Below, one piece after another: positions 1 to 9,009 of a stretch of DNA of 64,000 bases (position 1 is the first letter of the stretch; every line of letters begins with the position of its first letter). The position numbers and the translations under genes were made by a program. Source of the DNA: Aurantibacillus circumpalustris. Its GTDB lineage: Bacteria; Bacteroidota; Bacteroidia; B-17B0; Aurantibacillaceae. The notes under the pieces were generated by a model. That model ran no database searches and was not told where the DNA came from. It saw only the letters and a program-made list of their open reading frames with translations. The stretch is taken from NCBI RefSeq assembly GCF_029625215.1, contig NZ_CP121197.1, forward strand, positions 1,364,001-1,428,000, written 5' to 3'.

Positions 1-3000
1 CCACGAGGTTAATTTTTTGCAATTGAGTACCAGGCAATTTGGCAAAATTACTAAACTCATTAGCTATATTTGCCAACGAATCAATTTGTTCAATAATTCC
101 AGCACTCGCTCTTTCAAATTTCTCTTTAAAATCATCGGGATTACTCTTCATGAGCATTTGCAAATACTGCAAATTTAGTTTCATTGGCGTTAAAGGATTC
201 TTTATCTCATGCGCCACTTGTTTTGCCATTTCACGCCAAGCACTTTCACGCTCACTCTGCGCCAACAAATTAGCGCTATTTTCAAGTTTTACTAGCATTT
301 GATTGTATTCGGAAACCAATTTTCCGATTTCGTCATCGCTCTGCCACACAATTTTTTCATTTTGTTTACCCAGAGTCACATTGCTTAATTGTTGCTTAAT
401 TATGCGAAGTGGTTGTGTGATAAAACCAGAAAGAATTAATCCCGTAAGGATGCTGATCACAAACAAAATAACATACACGTTAATTAAAGCACTGATTATG
501 CCTGATAATTCGTTCGCTAGATCGCTTTGTTTAGCAAAATAGGGTAAATTGATAAATCCAATTAACTTTTTGTTCGCATCGAACAATGGTGTGTAAAGTG
601 AAATGTATTTTAATGTTCCGGCCTTATCCGTAACACTCTGTGAAGAAGATCGGTTATTATTAAGCTCCCAAAAGGCCTTTGGATTTACTAAAGAAGCCGC
701 CAACCCATTTTCATACAGTTTTGACTCGCTGGTATTAAACAACTGGCCAGTTTTGTAAAACAAACTTATTGGGGTATTAAAAAGTCTGCTATATTCTTTT
801 AATTTAAGATTAATAAGTTCCTTTTGAGATACATCAAACAATTGTTCGGCTTTAAATTGACTGCTAAGTTCGTTGATAATGATTTGTGTTTTTTCTTCCA
901 ACTGCTTTTTATTATTTCCATCAAACTGCCTACTCACAAGATTTCCGGAAGTAATACCCACCGCCGACATGGCCAACAATAATAAAACAATAATAATTGT
1001 TTGAATTCTTCGCGTTAATGTGGGGCTTGAGAAATGATCTGTAAATACTGCTGAATATACAAGATAAGATAAGTACGTCACCATTGAAAAAAACAATAAG
1101 AGATAGGAATTAAACGTGAAAAAATAGTTCCAGCGCTTGGCTTTTTGACTTATAATTACCTCCGTGTTTTCGTCGGGTTGATAATAGTGATGAATAAAAT
1201 CCTGATTTGATTTCAACAGCGTTATAGAATCCTGAAGTGAAAAGGGATAATTAAAATCCCCGAAGCGGCTTGTAATTTGTTGCGAACGATAAACAGCATG
1301 ACTAAAACTTTTTAATTTCTCAGGCTTCTGCTGCGATTGATCAAGCAACAGATCCGGAAAACTACCCAGTTCCTCAAATTGCTTTGGCTCCATCATCACA
1401 TATAGGCGCCTATCTCCCAAATTTATCTTACCAATGTATTGAACATTTTTTTTGTAGTTTTTTACAAAAAATAGTCCTTCTACAAAAGTAGAATCCGAAT
1501 TTTCACGAATTTGATCAATAAAAAAACCTTCGTTCACGTGTACTGGCTTTTTTACTTCCAGCAGCGGCGAACAGTTTTTATCAAACAAGGAAAACTCCAC
1601 CGTGTATCGATTAAAATACCCACCAAAGTACTTTTGTTTTAATAAAAGTTCGGTTTCCTTTTCAGCAGTTGGAATATCCGCTAAAAAATTAAGCATCCTA
1701 TTAAGCGGCTCGTCCTGTGCCATTCGTCTGGGTATATCAGCAAATTCGTTTTCTAAAATAGCATCCTGTTTGTCACTTAACTTGATTGATAAAATACTCA
1801 AATCTTGCTGCTGGTTTTTCTCTATATAGGTATTCAAAAATTTAGACGTCACCACCGACATAAATAGTATTTGTAGTCCAAGAGCTAAAGCAATTTTAGA
1901 ATTGTAAAATTTTTGCAACAAAAAAAGTAATCCTGCATAAAGTAATAGCCAATAATTTTCAAACAAACCAGTATCTCTATAAAGGGTGTAATGCACAGTA
2001 CAAATGCATAAATACACCACGAAAAATTGCCTGCCATTAAAAACTTGCAATGAGCAATTTATCAGCAAGAACGAAGCGAGTGAGCATACACTCAAAGCTC
2101 CAAGACCAATAAAGACTTCAAATTTTATATTGAAGATGCTCAAAAAATCAAAACTCAAAGTGGAGTTGTTGATTAAACTTACAGCTATTTGGTTAAATTG
2201 ATAAAAGAGTATGAAAATGAAACCCACCATCAACGCTGAATAGACAAATTGCTTTGCCTGTTTTGTTAGCCTGTAAGAATAAAAATGGAATACGGCGGCA
2301 ATAAATAATAAGGTGAAGGCATTCAATAAGATATCTCCCAGGTAGCCATTCATAAAAGATTGGGCATTTCCAAATAACTGAAGATCGTACAACGCTGTTC
2401 GATAGAAAAAAAACGGCCATTTCAAGCCAATCATTAAAAAGCGAATTATCAGGACGCCTACCACAGAAAAACCAGCAAATACATCATTATTACTTCGTTT
2501 TACATTAAGAAGTAATAATAACAGCGACGCTAAATAAGTAGTTAAAAAGAATATAAAAGCAAGGTTATCTCCTGTAGTATTATTAAATTTTTCCTCTCCT
2601 CCTTTAATGGAGAATAAACTGTTACCATCAATTGTAATTCTATGTTCAGCATTTGAGCTTGTATCAACCGTAATTCCCTTTGGAATACCTGTCCAGTCTT
2701 TAAAATCGTTCTTAAGATAATTATTTTGAATCTCGTAATCTGGCTTTACCAGACATAGCGCTAGAGCAGTTTTTTGGCCACTTACCTCTTTAAAGTATAA
2801 ATAGTGCCCATGTGGTAGTTTAATAAATCCGAAAGTCTTTAAAAATATCGCGGAAACTTTAGGCAGCGGTATTTGCGAGTTATTCCAAAAAATAAGACTA
2901 TCATTTTGCCAAAGGTACAGTCCGATTCTCTCATTTGCGTAATACTCTGAAAGCTGCTCCCAATCTGTGCCAACATCTTTTGTAAAAAGTAAGGGAAACG

Positions 3001-3157
3001 CTTTTTTGCAGAGCTCAGCCTTTTTTTCAATCGCTTTTGTAGATTTTACTCCAATTTCCTCGATGGAAAATACAGAATACCGATCAAAAATAATTGCACC
3101 TCCAATAAGAATAAGGCCGAGGATAATTGACGTGAAGTTTACTTTACCACTTTTCAT
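1..3157 (-). CDS. Sensor histidine kinase, multi-TM, HAMP, partial (left edge)
   Basis: Membrane sensor kinase whose C-terminal ATPase domain lies beyond the left edge. My reading runs open from ATG at 3157 to base 1, about 1052 codons. In order: an N-terminal TM helix; a periplasmic segment; a block of about eight TM helices (roughly residues 185-430); a long extracytoplasmic segment; two more helices (about 690-740); a second sensor segment; a TM helix; a HAMP linker; and the HisKA dimerisation helix with WREMAKQVAHEIKNPLTPMK. The phospho-acceptor His is about residue 983 (bases 209-211) and is in frame with the chosen start. The kinase identity is seen directly; the signal sensed is unknown. 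It is divergent from the TMTC-like gene, and no response regulator is visible in the window. Confidence 0.85.
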   Translation of the reverse strand, partial: MKSGKVNFTSIILGLILIGGAIIFDRYSVFSIEEIGVKSTKAIEKKAELCKKAFPLLFTKDVGTDWEQLSEYYANERIGLYLWQNDSLIFWNNSQIPLPKVSAIFLKTFGFIKLPHGHYLYFKEVSGQKTALALCLVKPDYEIQNNYLKNDFKDWTGIPKGITVDTSSNAEHRITIDGNSLFSIKGGEEKFNNTTGDNLAFIFFLTTYLASLLLLLLNVKRSNNDVFAGFSVVGVLIIRFLMIGLKWPFFFYRTALYDLQLFGNAQSFMNGYLGDILLNAFTLLFIAAVFHFYSYRLTKQAKQFVYSALMVGFIFILFYQFNQIAVSLINNSTLSFDFLSIFNIKFEVFIGLGALSVCSLASFLLINCSLQVFNGRQFFVVYLCICTVHYTLYRDTGLFENYWLLLYAGLLFLLQKFYNSKIALALGLQILFMSVVTSKFLNTYIEKNQQQDLSILSIKLSDKQDAILENEFADIPRRMAQDEPLNRMLNFLADIPTAEKETELLLKQKYFGGYFNRYTVEFSLFDKNCSPLLEVKKPVHVNEGFFIDQIRENSDSTFVEGLFFVKNYKKNVQYIGKINLGDRRLYVMMEPKQFEELGSFPDLLLDQSQQKPEKLKSFSHAVYRSQQITSRFGDFNYPFSLQDSITLLKSNQDFIHHYYQPDENTEVIISQKAKRWNYFFTFNSYLLLFFSMVTYLSYLVYSAVFTDHFSSPTLTRRIQTIIIVLLLLAMSAVGITSGNLVSRQFDGNNKKQLEEKTQIIINELSSQFKAEQLFDVSQKELINLKLKEYSRLFNTPISLFYKTGQLFNTSESKLYENGLAASLVNPKAFWELNNNRSSSQSVTDKAGTLKYISLYTPLFDANKKLIGFINLPYFAKQSDLANELSGIISALINVYVILFVISILTGLILSGFITQPLRIIKQQLSNVTLGKQNEKIVWQSDDEIGKLVSEYNQMLVKLENSANLLAQSERESAWREMAKQVAHEIKNPLTPMKLNLQYLQMLMKSNPDDFKEKFERASAGIIEQIDSLANIANEFSNFAKLPGTQLQKINLV

Positions 3158-3276
3158 TTTATGCCGGCTTGATCGTTCATGAAATAAACTCCCAAAAACT
3201 TAGATTACATGAGCAAATTAAGGATAATTCTGGTGAAACAGTAAAAAAAATTCGGGGATCATTATTAATTTGGCTT

Positions 3277-3284
3277 TATATTTG
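3277..3284 (+). promoter_or_regulatory. Bacteroidota -7 promoter box TATATTTG
   Basis: Exact match to TAnnTTTG, 23 nt before the ATG at 3308. No clear TTG -33 element is seen at the usual distance. Inferred promoter of the TMTC-like gene. Confidence 0.55.
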
Positions 3285-3307
3285 TAATTTGCAGATATTT
3301 ATTATTT

Positions 3308-5836
3308 ATGGCACAGGGAAACAAGACACCTTTAAAATCAACATCAAAAGCACCAACGTTAAAAGCTCCAACTTTTGCGCCCTTAAGTGAAACTTTCAAG
3401 TATTTCACATTCTTAAATCACAAGATCGCCTTAATTCTTATAGGCGTTATTGGTTTTACTTTTTATATCACTTCCATTAATGGCGAATATGCGCTAGATG
3501 ACGGAATTATTATTCATCAAAATGATCACGTAATCAAGGGTGTTAGAGGTATTAAAGACATCATGACCCGTGATGCTTACGAGAGTTTTTACCGTCGTAT
3601 GTGTGCAACAGATCAATTAGCCGGGGGTCGTTACCGTCCTTTATCTGTTGTAAGTTTTGCACTTGAACAACAACTTATTGGCAGTTACCGCACAGGTCTT
3701 TACATGAAAGTGGAAGACTCTAATAAAAACGGAGTTCTGGATAAGGACATGGTAAGTTATACTTCTCCTTGCGGCAGACCTGAAACAAATTACGAGTACA
3801 ACGATTATGTTGATTTAAATAATAACGGATTAGCAGAAGGAAACGAGTGCTACAGCTGTTGGGATTTAAACAAAAATTTTAAAAACGAATGGGATGAAGA
3901 TCTTAATGTAGATGGAATTTTTAATGAAATAGACTGTCAGGTATACGGTGCTAAAGTGCGCCATTTTAATAATATTTGGACATTCGCCCTTGGGTGTATG
4001 TTATTATACCTTGTTTTTTCTCGTTATTTTTTTCGTACCAATCAAGACTTGGCATTTCTCGCAGCTTTACTGTTTACGATGCACCCGATACACTCAGAAG
4101 CCATCGCTAATGTGAAAAGCCGTGATGAGATTTTCTCATTAATCTTCCTCTCGCTCACCTTCTTTTATACATTCAAATATCTGGAGACCAAAAAGAACAA
4201 AGATTTATTTTGGTCTTCGCTCATGTTCTTGCTCGCATTGTTATCAAAAGAATACGCTGTTACCTTGTTAATATTGGTACCATTGGCTGTGTACACATTT
4301 ACAGAAAATGATTTTGATGTTAAAACGTTTTTCGATACAAAAGAATTTAAACAAACACTTTATGTGGGTCTTGCATTTGTATTTTGCGCTGTGATGATGT
4401 TGTATTTAAAGCGTGACTTTGATATGCATGCACAGCCCGGAGCTAAGCCAATTCGCTCATTCTGGGTATTCCCTTTCTTATATATTTTGGTTGGAATTTT
4501 TATGATGGGATCCAATAAGAAAAACAATTTCCATAAACTCTTGAGTTGGTTCTACTTTGTGATGTTGTTTTATTTGGCAATGCGTTTGGTTGCTGTTAAA
4601 CTAAAACCAGGTGTTCCAGACACGGAAATTTTAAACAATCCATACCTTTTAGCAAATGGCGAAGAACGTTTCGCTACTAAAGGCTTTGTGTTATTAAAAT
4701 ACCTATGGCTACAAATTTTCCCTGCTACATTGTCTTCCGATTATTCATATAATACTATTGAGTACCGTCATTTTACAAGTTGGGACTTTTTATTGTCTAT
4801 TATAATACACGTTGGAATGGTGGTTGCAGCCGTTCATTATACTTTAAAGAAACATATTTTAGGTTTTGCTTTAATGACTTACATTGTATTTGCGTTAATG
4901 ATTGGAAACGTTTTAATGGACATTGGTGCAACAATGGGTGAACGTTTGATCTTTCACTCGTCTATCGGATTTTGTATTGCCATTGCTTACTTTATGCTGA
5001 AGGGCTTAGATAAATTATCAGTGATTGCATTTAACATGAGAAGAATAGCACTTGTGTGCGTTGTTTTAGTAATCACTTTCTTATTTGGCTGCAAAACCTG
5101 GGAACGTAACTGGGATTGGAAAAATGATGTAACACTCTTCTTAAAAGACGTAAAAACCATGCCACACTCTGTACTTGTTTTAGGAAATGCAGGTGCCCGT
5201 TGGGTTGATTTGGCCGATACAAAAGAAGTTACAGGTGTTCAGGTTGTTGGGCAGGACTCAACGCGTTTTAATGATTATAACGGTACTTTAGTTATTACTG
5301 ACGAAGAGGTAAAGACAGGTGGCTATAAAAATAAACGCGAAGCAGCTCTTTTTAAAGGAATTGCATTCTTAAAGCATGCCACTGAGTTACATCCACGTTA
5401 CGTAAATGGATATTTAAATTTAGGATTAGCTTACTTTAAATTGAGAAAAGATTTCGAAGCACTTTACTATTGGAAAAATGCCGAACGTTTGTATCCAAAT
5501 AATCCTTACTTGAGAAATTATTATCAGGTATACTCAAACGATCTAAAAAACAGAGGGTCTGGAGCATTTAACCGAGGACGTATGGATTCAGCAGCCATTG
5601 CTTATAACATGTGGACTTTATTGGTGCCTTATGACAAAGAAGCTTGGTATAATTTAGGTGGCGCTTACTTTAATCAAGGGAAATTTGGTTTAGCTAAAAA
5701 AAGTTGGGATAGAGCTATTCAAATTGATCCAAATTACGCAGAGGTTAAAAAGGTATTACCTATGATTACACCTCAAATGTTAGGGCAGGCTCCGGTTACG
5801 ATGGCCCCTCAATCACAGCCAATTAAAAATAATTAG
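3308..5836 (+). CDS. TMTC-like membrane protein with TPR repeats and EF-hand-like insert
   Basis: Integral membrane protein of 842 aa resembling the DUF1736/TMTC family, which includes O-mannosyltransferase-like proteins. A TM helix at about 38-56 is followed by the typical luminal loop with ALDDGIIIHQND, then TPR C-terminal to about ten TM helices, with the conserved MHPIHSEAIANVKSRDE segment in between. The C-terminal 200 residues contain TPR-type helices, for example YVNGYLNLGLAYFKLRKD and EAWYNLGGAYFNQGKF. Odd: an insert of about 80 residues (133-212), where family members normally run straight into the second helix, carries four calcium-loop-like motifs at 137-148, 169-180, 186-197 and 198-209. 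A protein-glycosylation role is inferred from the family only. Strong promoter box upstream and terminator downstream suggest a single-gene unit. Confidence 0.8.
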   Translation: MAQGNKTPLKSTSKAPTLKAPTFAPLSETFKYFTFLNHKIALILIGVIGFTFYITSINGEYALDDGIIIHQNDHVIKGVRGIKDIMTRDAYESFYRRMCATDQLAGGRYRPLSVVSFALEQQLIGSYRTGLYMKVEDSNKNGVLDKDMVSYTSPCGRPETNYEYNDYVDLNNNGLAEGNECYSCWDLNKNFKNEWDEDLNVDGIFNEIDCQVYGAKVRHFNNIWTFALGCMLLYLVFSRYFFRTNQDLAFLAALLFTMHPIHSEAIANVKSRDEIFSLIFLSLTFFYTFKYLETKKNKDLFWSSLMFLLALLSKEYAVTLLILVPLAVYTFTENDFDVKTFFDTKEFKQTLYVGLAFVFCAVMMLYLKRDFDMHAQPGAKPIRSFWVFPFLYILVGIFMMGSNKKNNFHKLLSWFYFVMLFYLAMRLVAVKLKPGVPDTEILNNPYLLANGEERFATKGFVLLKYLWLQIFPATLSSDYSYNTIEYRHFTSWDFLLSIIIHVGMVVAAVHYTLKKHILGFALMTYIVFALMIGNVLMDIGATMGERLIFHSSIGFCIAIAYFMLKGLDKLSVIAFNMRRIALVCVVLVITFLFGCKTWERNWDWKNDVTLFLKDVKTMPHSVLVLGNAGARWVDLADTKEVTGVQVVGQDSTRFNDYNGTLVITDEEVKTGGYKNKREAALFKGIAFLKHATELHPRYVNGYLNLGLAYFKLRKDFEALYYWKNAERLYPNNPYLRNYYQVYSNDLKNRGSGAFNRGRMDSAAIAYNMWTLLVPYDKEAWYNLGGAYFNQGKFGLAKKSWDRAIQIDPNYAEVKKVLPMITPQMLGQAPVTMAPQSQPIKNN

Positions 5837-5858
5837 GACCGATAAAAAACTTTTAAGA

Positions 5859-5890
5859 AAAACCATCTGTTGAACGACAGATGGTTTTTT
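5859..5890 (+). terminator. Rho-independent terminator
   Basis: A 12-bp perfect stem AAAACCATCTGT/ACAGATGGTTTT with a 6-nt loop, followed by a T run. It sits 22 nt after the TMTC-like stop codon and ends that transcript. Confidence 0.85.
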
Positions 5891-6030
5891 GCTTTTGTAG
5901 CATCTTACAGAAACTGCTTCGGGTTTTATTGCTATCATGCGCTCTAATTTGCGGTGACGAGTTCAAGTGCACCGTCATTACGTGGCAAAAGAGTGCAAAG
6001 ACCGAACCAGTAAGAATTTCTGCTAGCCAC

Positions 6031-6054
6031 AAAAAAACCACCCGAAGGTGGTTT
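6031..6054 (-). terminator. Terminator of sucD
   Basis: Stem AAACCACC/GGTGGTTT around a CGAA loop. Read on the minus strand it is followed by a run of T from the A tract at 6031-6037. It lies 25 nt beyond the sucD stop. The 140 bases between this and the previous terminator hold no convincing gene. Confidence 0.8.
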
Positions 6055-6078
6055 GCATTTTTGAAATAAATTTAATTT

Positions 6079-6969
6079 TTATGCAGATACTTTTTGTCCT
6101 TTTAAAACAGCAGCCATCGTTTTACCAATTTCGGCAGGACTTTCGCACACATGTATGCCGCACTCGCGCATGATTTGCATTTTTGCTTGCGCTGTATCTT
6201 CCGCACCACCAACGATAGCGCCAGCGTGCCCCATTGTACGTCCTTTAGGAGCAGTTTGACCTGCAATAAAACCAACTACTGGTTTTTTATTTCCATTTGC
6301 TTTTATCCAACGCGCGGCTTCTGCTTCGTAGCTTCCACCAATTTCACCAATCATTACAATCGCTTCTGTTTCAGGATCGTTCATCAATAATTCAACCGCA
6401 TCTTTAGTCGGTGTTCCAATGATCGGATCTCCGCCAATTCCAATGGCAGTAGTTATTCCCATTCCAGCTTTCACAATCTGATCAGCCGCTTCATATGTTA
6501 ATGTTCCGCTTTTGGAAACAATCCCAATTTTACCTTTTTTAAACACAAAACCTGGCATAATACCAACCTTAGCTTCCCCGGCAGTAATAACACCAGGACA
6601 ATTAGGTCCGATTAAACGGCAAGCTTTTCCTTTTAAATATTCTTTTACATAAATCATATCCTTAACAGGAATTCCTTCTGTAATACAAACAATCACTTTA
6701 ATACCAGCTTCAGCGGCTTCCATAATCGCATCTGCCGCAAACGCAGCCGGCACAAAAATAATAGACACATCAGCACCTGCCTTTTGAACCGCTTCTGAAA
6801 CAGTGTTAAATACCGGACGTTCTAAGTGAGTGGTACCGCCTTTTCCAGGAGTTACTCCGCCAACTACATTGGTGCCATATTCAATCATTTGTGTTGCATG
6901 AAACGTACCTTCACCACCTGTAAAGCCTTGTACTATTACCTTAGAATCTTTGTTTACTAATACTGACAT
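6079..6969 (-). CDS. sucD: Succinate--CoA ligase (ADP-forming) alpha subunit
   Basis: Alpha subunit of succinyl-CoA synthetase, which interconverts succinyl-CoA and succinate with ATP formation in the TCA cycle. The 296-aa product matches the usual family length. The CoA-binding glycine motif [10 protein letters not shown] is at 15-24 and the phospho-histidine is in GHAGAIVGG (His248). An upstream in-frame codon at 7050 would add 27 unrelated residues; I chose 6969 because the family starts near [11 protein letters not shown] and a TAAATTTG promoter box lies between the two codons. No sucC is next to it, so the beta subunit must be encoded elsewhere. Confidence 0.95.
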   Translation of the reverse strand: MSVLVNKDSKVIVQGFTGGEGTFHATQMIEYGTNVVGGVTPGKGGTTHLERPVFNTVSEAVQKAGADVSIIFVPAAFAADAIMEAAEAGIKVIVCITEGIPVKDMIYVKEYLKGKACRLIGPNCPGVITAGEAKVGIMPGFVFKKGKIGIVSKSGTLTYEAADQIVKAGMGITTAIGIGGDPIIGTPTKDAVELLMNDPETEAIVMIGEIGGSYEAEAARWIKANGNKKPVVGFIAGQTAPKGRTMGHAGAIVGGAEDTAQAKMQIMRECGIHVCESPAEIGKTMAAVLKGQKVSA

Positions 6970-6999
6970 ATTCGAAAATTTAAAGCACGAATATAAGTA

Positions 7000-7007
7000 C
7001 AAATTTA
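7000..7007 (-). promoter_or_regulatory. Promoter box TAAATTTG for sucD
   Basis: Exact TAnnTTTG match on the minus strand, 30 nt before the ATG at 6969. It rules out the longer reading frame that would start upstream of it. Confidence 0.55.
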
Positions 7008-7213
7008 CAGTTCCACAAGGTTTACTCTGCTTTACAGCCACGAATTCCACTAATTTTCACCAACACATATTCCTCCTTCCTTTCGCTGATAGTATTGTAA
7101 GTGCTGGCAATTTAACAATGTACACTCATGCTTATTTTTGTGCAAATTCGTGAAATTAGTGGGATCCTTAGTTCAGGATAACGTAAATTATTTTACTTTC
7201 ACGTTTTATTGTT

Positions 7214-7678
7214 TTGGAAGACCATATAGAATTATATACAGACGGCGCTGCAAGCGGAAATCCGGGTCCTGGTGGTTTTGGACTCGTTTTAAAATTTAAA
7301 AACCACCGAAAAGAAATTAGTGGTGGATTTAAAAGAACCACTAATAATCGCATGGAATTATTGGCAGTTATTGTTGGACTAGAAAGTGTTACTCATAATG
7401 CTTTGCACGTAAGAGTATACTCTGACAGCAAGTACGTTGTAGATTCTATTAATCTAAAATGGGTTTTTGGCTGGCGAAAAACAGGTTTTAAAAATAAAGC
7501 AAATGTAGATTTGTGGCAACGGTTTTTGCGTATTTATGATTCCAATAAACACACCTTTGTTTGGGTAAAAGGTCATGCCAGTAATGTAGAGAATAATCGC
7601 TGTGATGAACTAGCGGTGGCAGCTTCTAAAAAACCCAGTTTACCAATAGATGAAGGGTACGAAGCCATCAAAAGTTAA
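7214..7678 (+). CDS. rnhA: Ribonuclease HI-type protein
   Basis: RNase H that cuts the RNA strand of RNA-DNA hybrids. The 154-aa protein has the full acidic set: Asp10 in YTDGAASGNPGPGG, Glu48 in NNRMELL, Asp71 in YSDSKYVVDS and Asp131 in NNRCDELA, plus His121 in the flexible loop (KGHAS). This is the short bacterial type I form. An in-frame TAA at 7184 means translation must begin between there and the conserved YTDG motif. No ATG or GTG exists in that stretch, so TTG at 7214 is the likely start. Confidence 0.92.
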   Translation: MEDHIELYTDGAASGNPGPGGFGLVLKFKNHRKEISGGFKRTTNNRMELLAVIVGLESVTHNALHVRVYSDSKYVVDSINLKWVFGWRKTGFKNKANVDLWQRFLRIYDSNKHTFVWVKGHASNVENNRCDELAVAASKKPSLPIDEGYEAIKS

Positions 7679-7689
7679 CTTTCTCTCAT

Positions 7690-8973
7690 TTACCGTCCCC
7701 TGTTCATATAAATCAACCCTTCCCGCCAATATTCAACTGCGGTGTACCAATTGTCTTTATAAAACTGTGAGCGCTCCATGACATAATCATTATCGGTAAA
7801 AGGATTTCGTGTCTTATTAAAAACAAAGCGCAACGAATTGGGATTTGCTTCATTCCCATAAACCCAAATTTCATCCCTCTTACTTTTATATGTATTTATA
7901 GGCGGACCAAAAACAATAAATACCATTCCTCTATCACTCTTCCAACCCTGAGTATAACTACTAAAATTTTTATTGGCTTCTTTTACTCTTCCATAGTAGC
8001 GTTTTAATAATTCACGAGCGCGTTCATTACTCCCTCCTAACTCTAACCAAAAATTATCAATGCAATTTTTTTTATCCAGTGCATCTTTACAGTTTTCAAA
8101 TTCATCTTTACTCATAAGGTAACGCGTACAATCAATCATTTCATCGCTATTGCTTACTCCAGGAAATGTAGCGTCATAAGTATATAATGTTATGCCAAGA
8201 AAACTTTGAGGATCTGTTTTGATGTGATAGAAACCTTTTTTTGGCATGCTAAGCATAAATTGATTTGTACTCAAGGACATGATAAAAACGCTATCAGGTT
8301 TGTAGGTGATCTCATCAGGACTTTTTGTGGAGAAGGGAGGAAGTGCCGGGCCAAATTCTTTAAAAAAGCAATCTACCGTAACCTGCGTAATTGCAGGATT
8401 AGAGAATTGAACGATGACCTGATCGTTTGCTAAAAAATTATTTTTAAAAGCCACAGAATCGTTCAGGGTAATAAGAAAATTTTGATCGCTGTATGCGTTA
8501 AGCTTGTATATGTTTAAGCCCTGGGTGTATTTTGTTTTTTTATTTCGGTCAAAAATTTCTATTTCTAAATAATAATTCGCACCTATAAATGCTTTTAATT
8601 TAAACTGAGAAAACAATGACTTATTTTTTACATACTCACCAGCAGAACGATCCCTTAGCATGTAACTTCCACTATCTAAAATTTTCCGGGAGTTTTGTTC
8701 GCTTAATAATTTATAGGAAATTTTTACCTCGGCATAAAAGGCGGAGGTGGTATCTGGTCTCTTATAAAGAAGATTTTCGTTTTTTATTTCTAAATAGGTA
8801 CTCGTAAGCGAATCATTTAAGTGGTAGGCTACGGCATTCGCTTCGAGTAAATCACTATCCGGATTTATAAGGCTCTTCGTTGGCTTAGTTGAATACTGTT
8901 GTTTTGTATGACAGCTAGTAAGAAAAAGTGTAGTTAAAAATAAAAGAATATTTACTGACAGTCTCCTCAACAA
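7690..8973 (-). CDS. GWxTD domain-containing lipoprotein
   Basis: 427-aa predicted lipoprotein. A signal peptide ends in the lipobox LTSC (Cys21). The C-terminal third carries the GWxTD-type segment, here QGWKSDRGMVFIVFGPP followed by EIWVYG. Family members are secreted or outer-membrane proteins of Bacteroidota and Acidobacteriota with no established activity. The start is one of two adjacent TTG codons at 8973 and 8970. A TAAATTTG box lies 2 nt before the first and 5 nt before the second, so the message is probably leaderless and the second TTG may be the real start. Divergent from the AI-2E-family gene. Confidence 0.85.
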   Translation of the reverse strand: MLRRLSVNILLFLTTLFLTSCHTKQQYSTKPTKSLINPDSDLLEANAVAYHLNDSLTSTYLEIKNENLLYKRPDTTSAFYAEVKISYKLLSEQNSRKILDSGSYMLRDRSAGEYVKNKSLFSQFKLKAFIGANYYLEIEIFDRNKKTKYTQGLNIYKLNAYSDQNFLITLNDSVAFKNNFLANDQVIVQFSNPAITQVTVDCFFKEFGPALPPFSTKSPDEITYKPDSVFIMSLSTNQFMLSMPKKGFYHIKTDPQSFLGITLYTYDATFPGVSNSDEMIDCTRYLMSKDEFENCKDALDKKNCIDNFWLELGGSNERARELLKRYYGRVKEANKNFSSYTQGWKSDRGMVFIVFGPPINTYKSKRDEIWVYGNEANPNSLRFVFNKTRNPFTDNDYVMERSQFYKDNWYTAVEYWREGLIYMNRGR

Positions 8974-8975
8974 AT

Positions 8976-8983
8976 CAAATTTA
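8976..8983 (-). promoter_or_regulatory. Promoter box TAAATTTG for GWxTD gene
   Basis: Exact TAnnTTTG on the minus strand, 2-5 nt from the two candidate TTG starts. It forms a compact divergent promoter pair with the box at 8996. Confidence 0.5.
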
Positions 8984-8995
8984 ACTAATAAAAAC

Positions 8996-9003
8996 TATCT
9001 TTG
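8996..9003 (+). promoter_or_regulatory. Promoter box TATCTTTG, leaderless arrangement
   Basis: Exact TAnnTTTG whose last base is 6 nt before the ATG at 9010. Transcription starting at the usual distance would begin at or beside the start codon. Confidence 0.6.
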
Positions 9004-9009
9004 TTATAC

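Noticed and set aside
5881-6069. Small frames on both strands between two terminators
   Set aside because: They run through terminator hairpins and show no protein-like features.
6970-7050. 27-residue N-terminal extension of sucD
   Set aside because: A TAAATTTG promoter box lies inside it, and family proteins begin at the downstream ATG.
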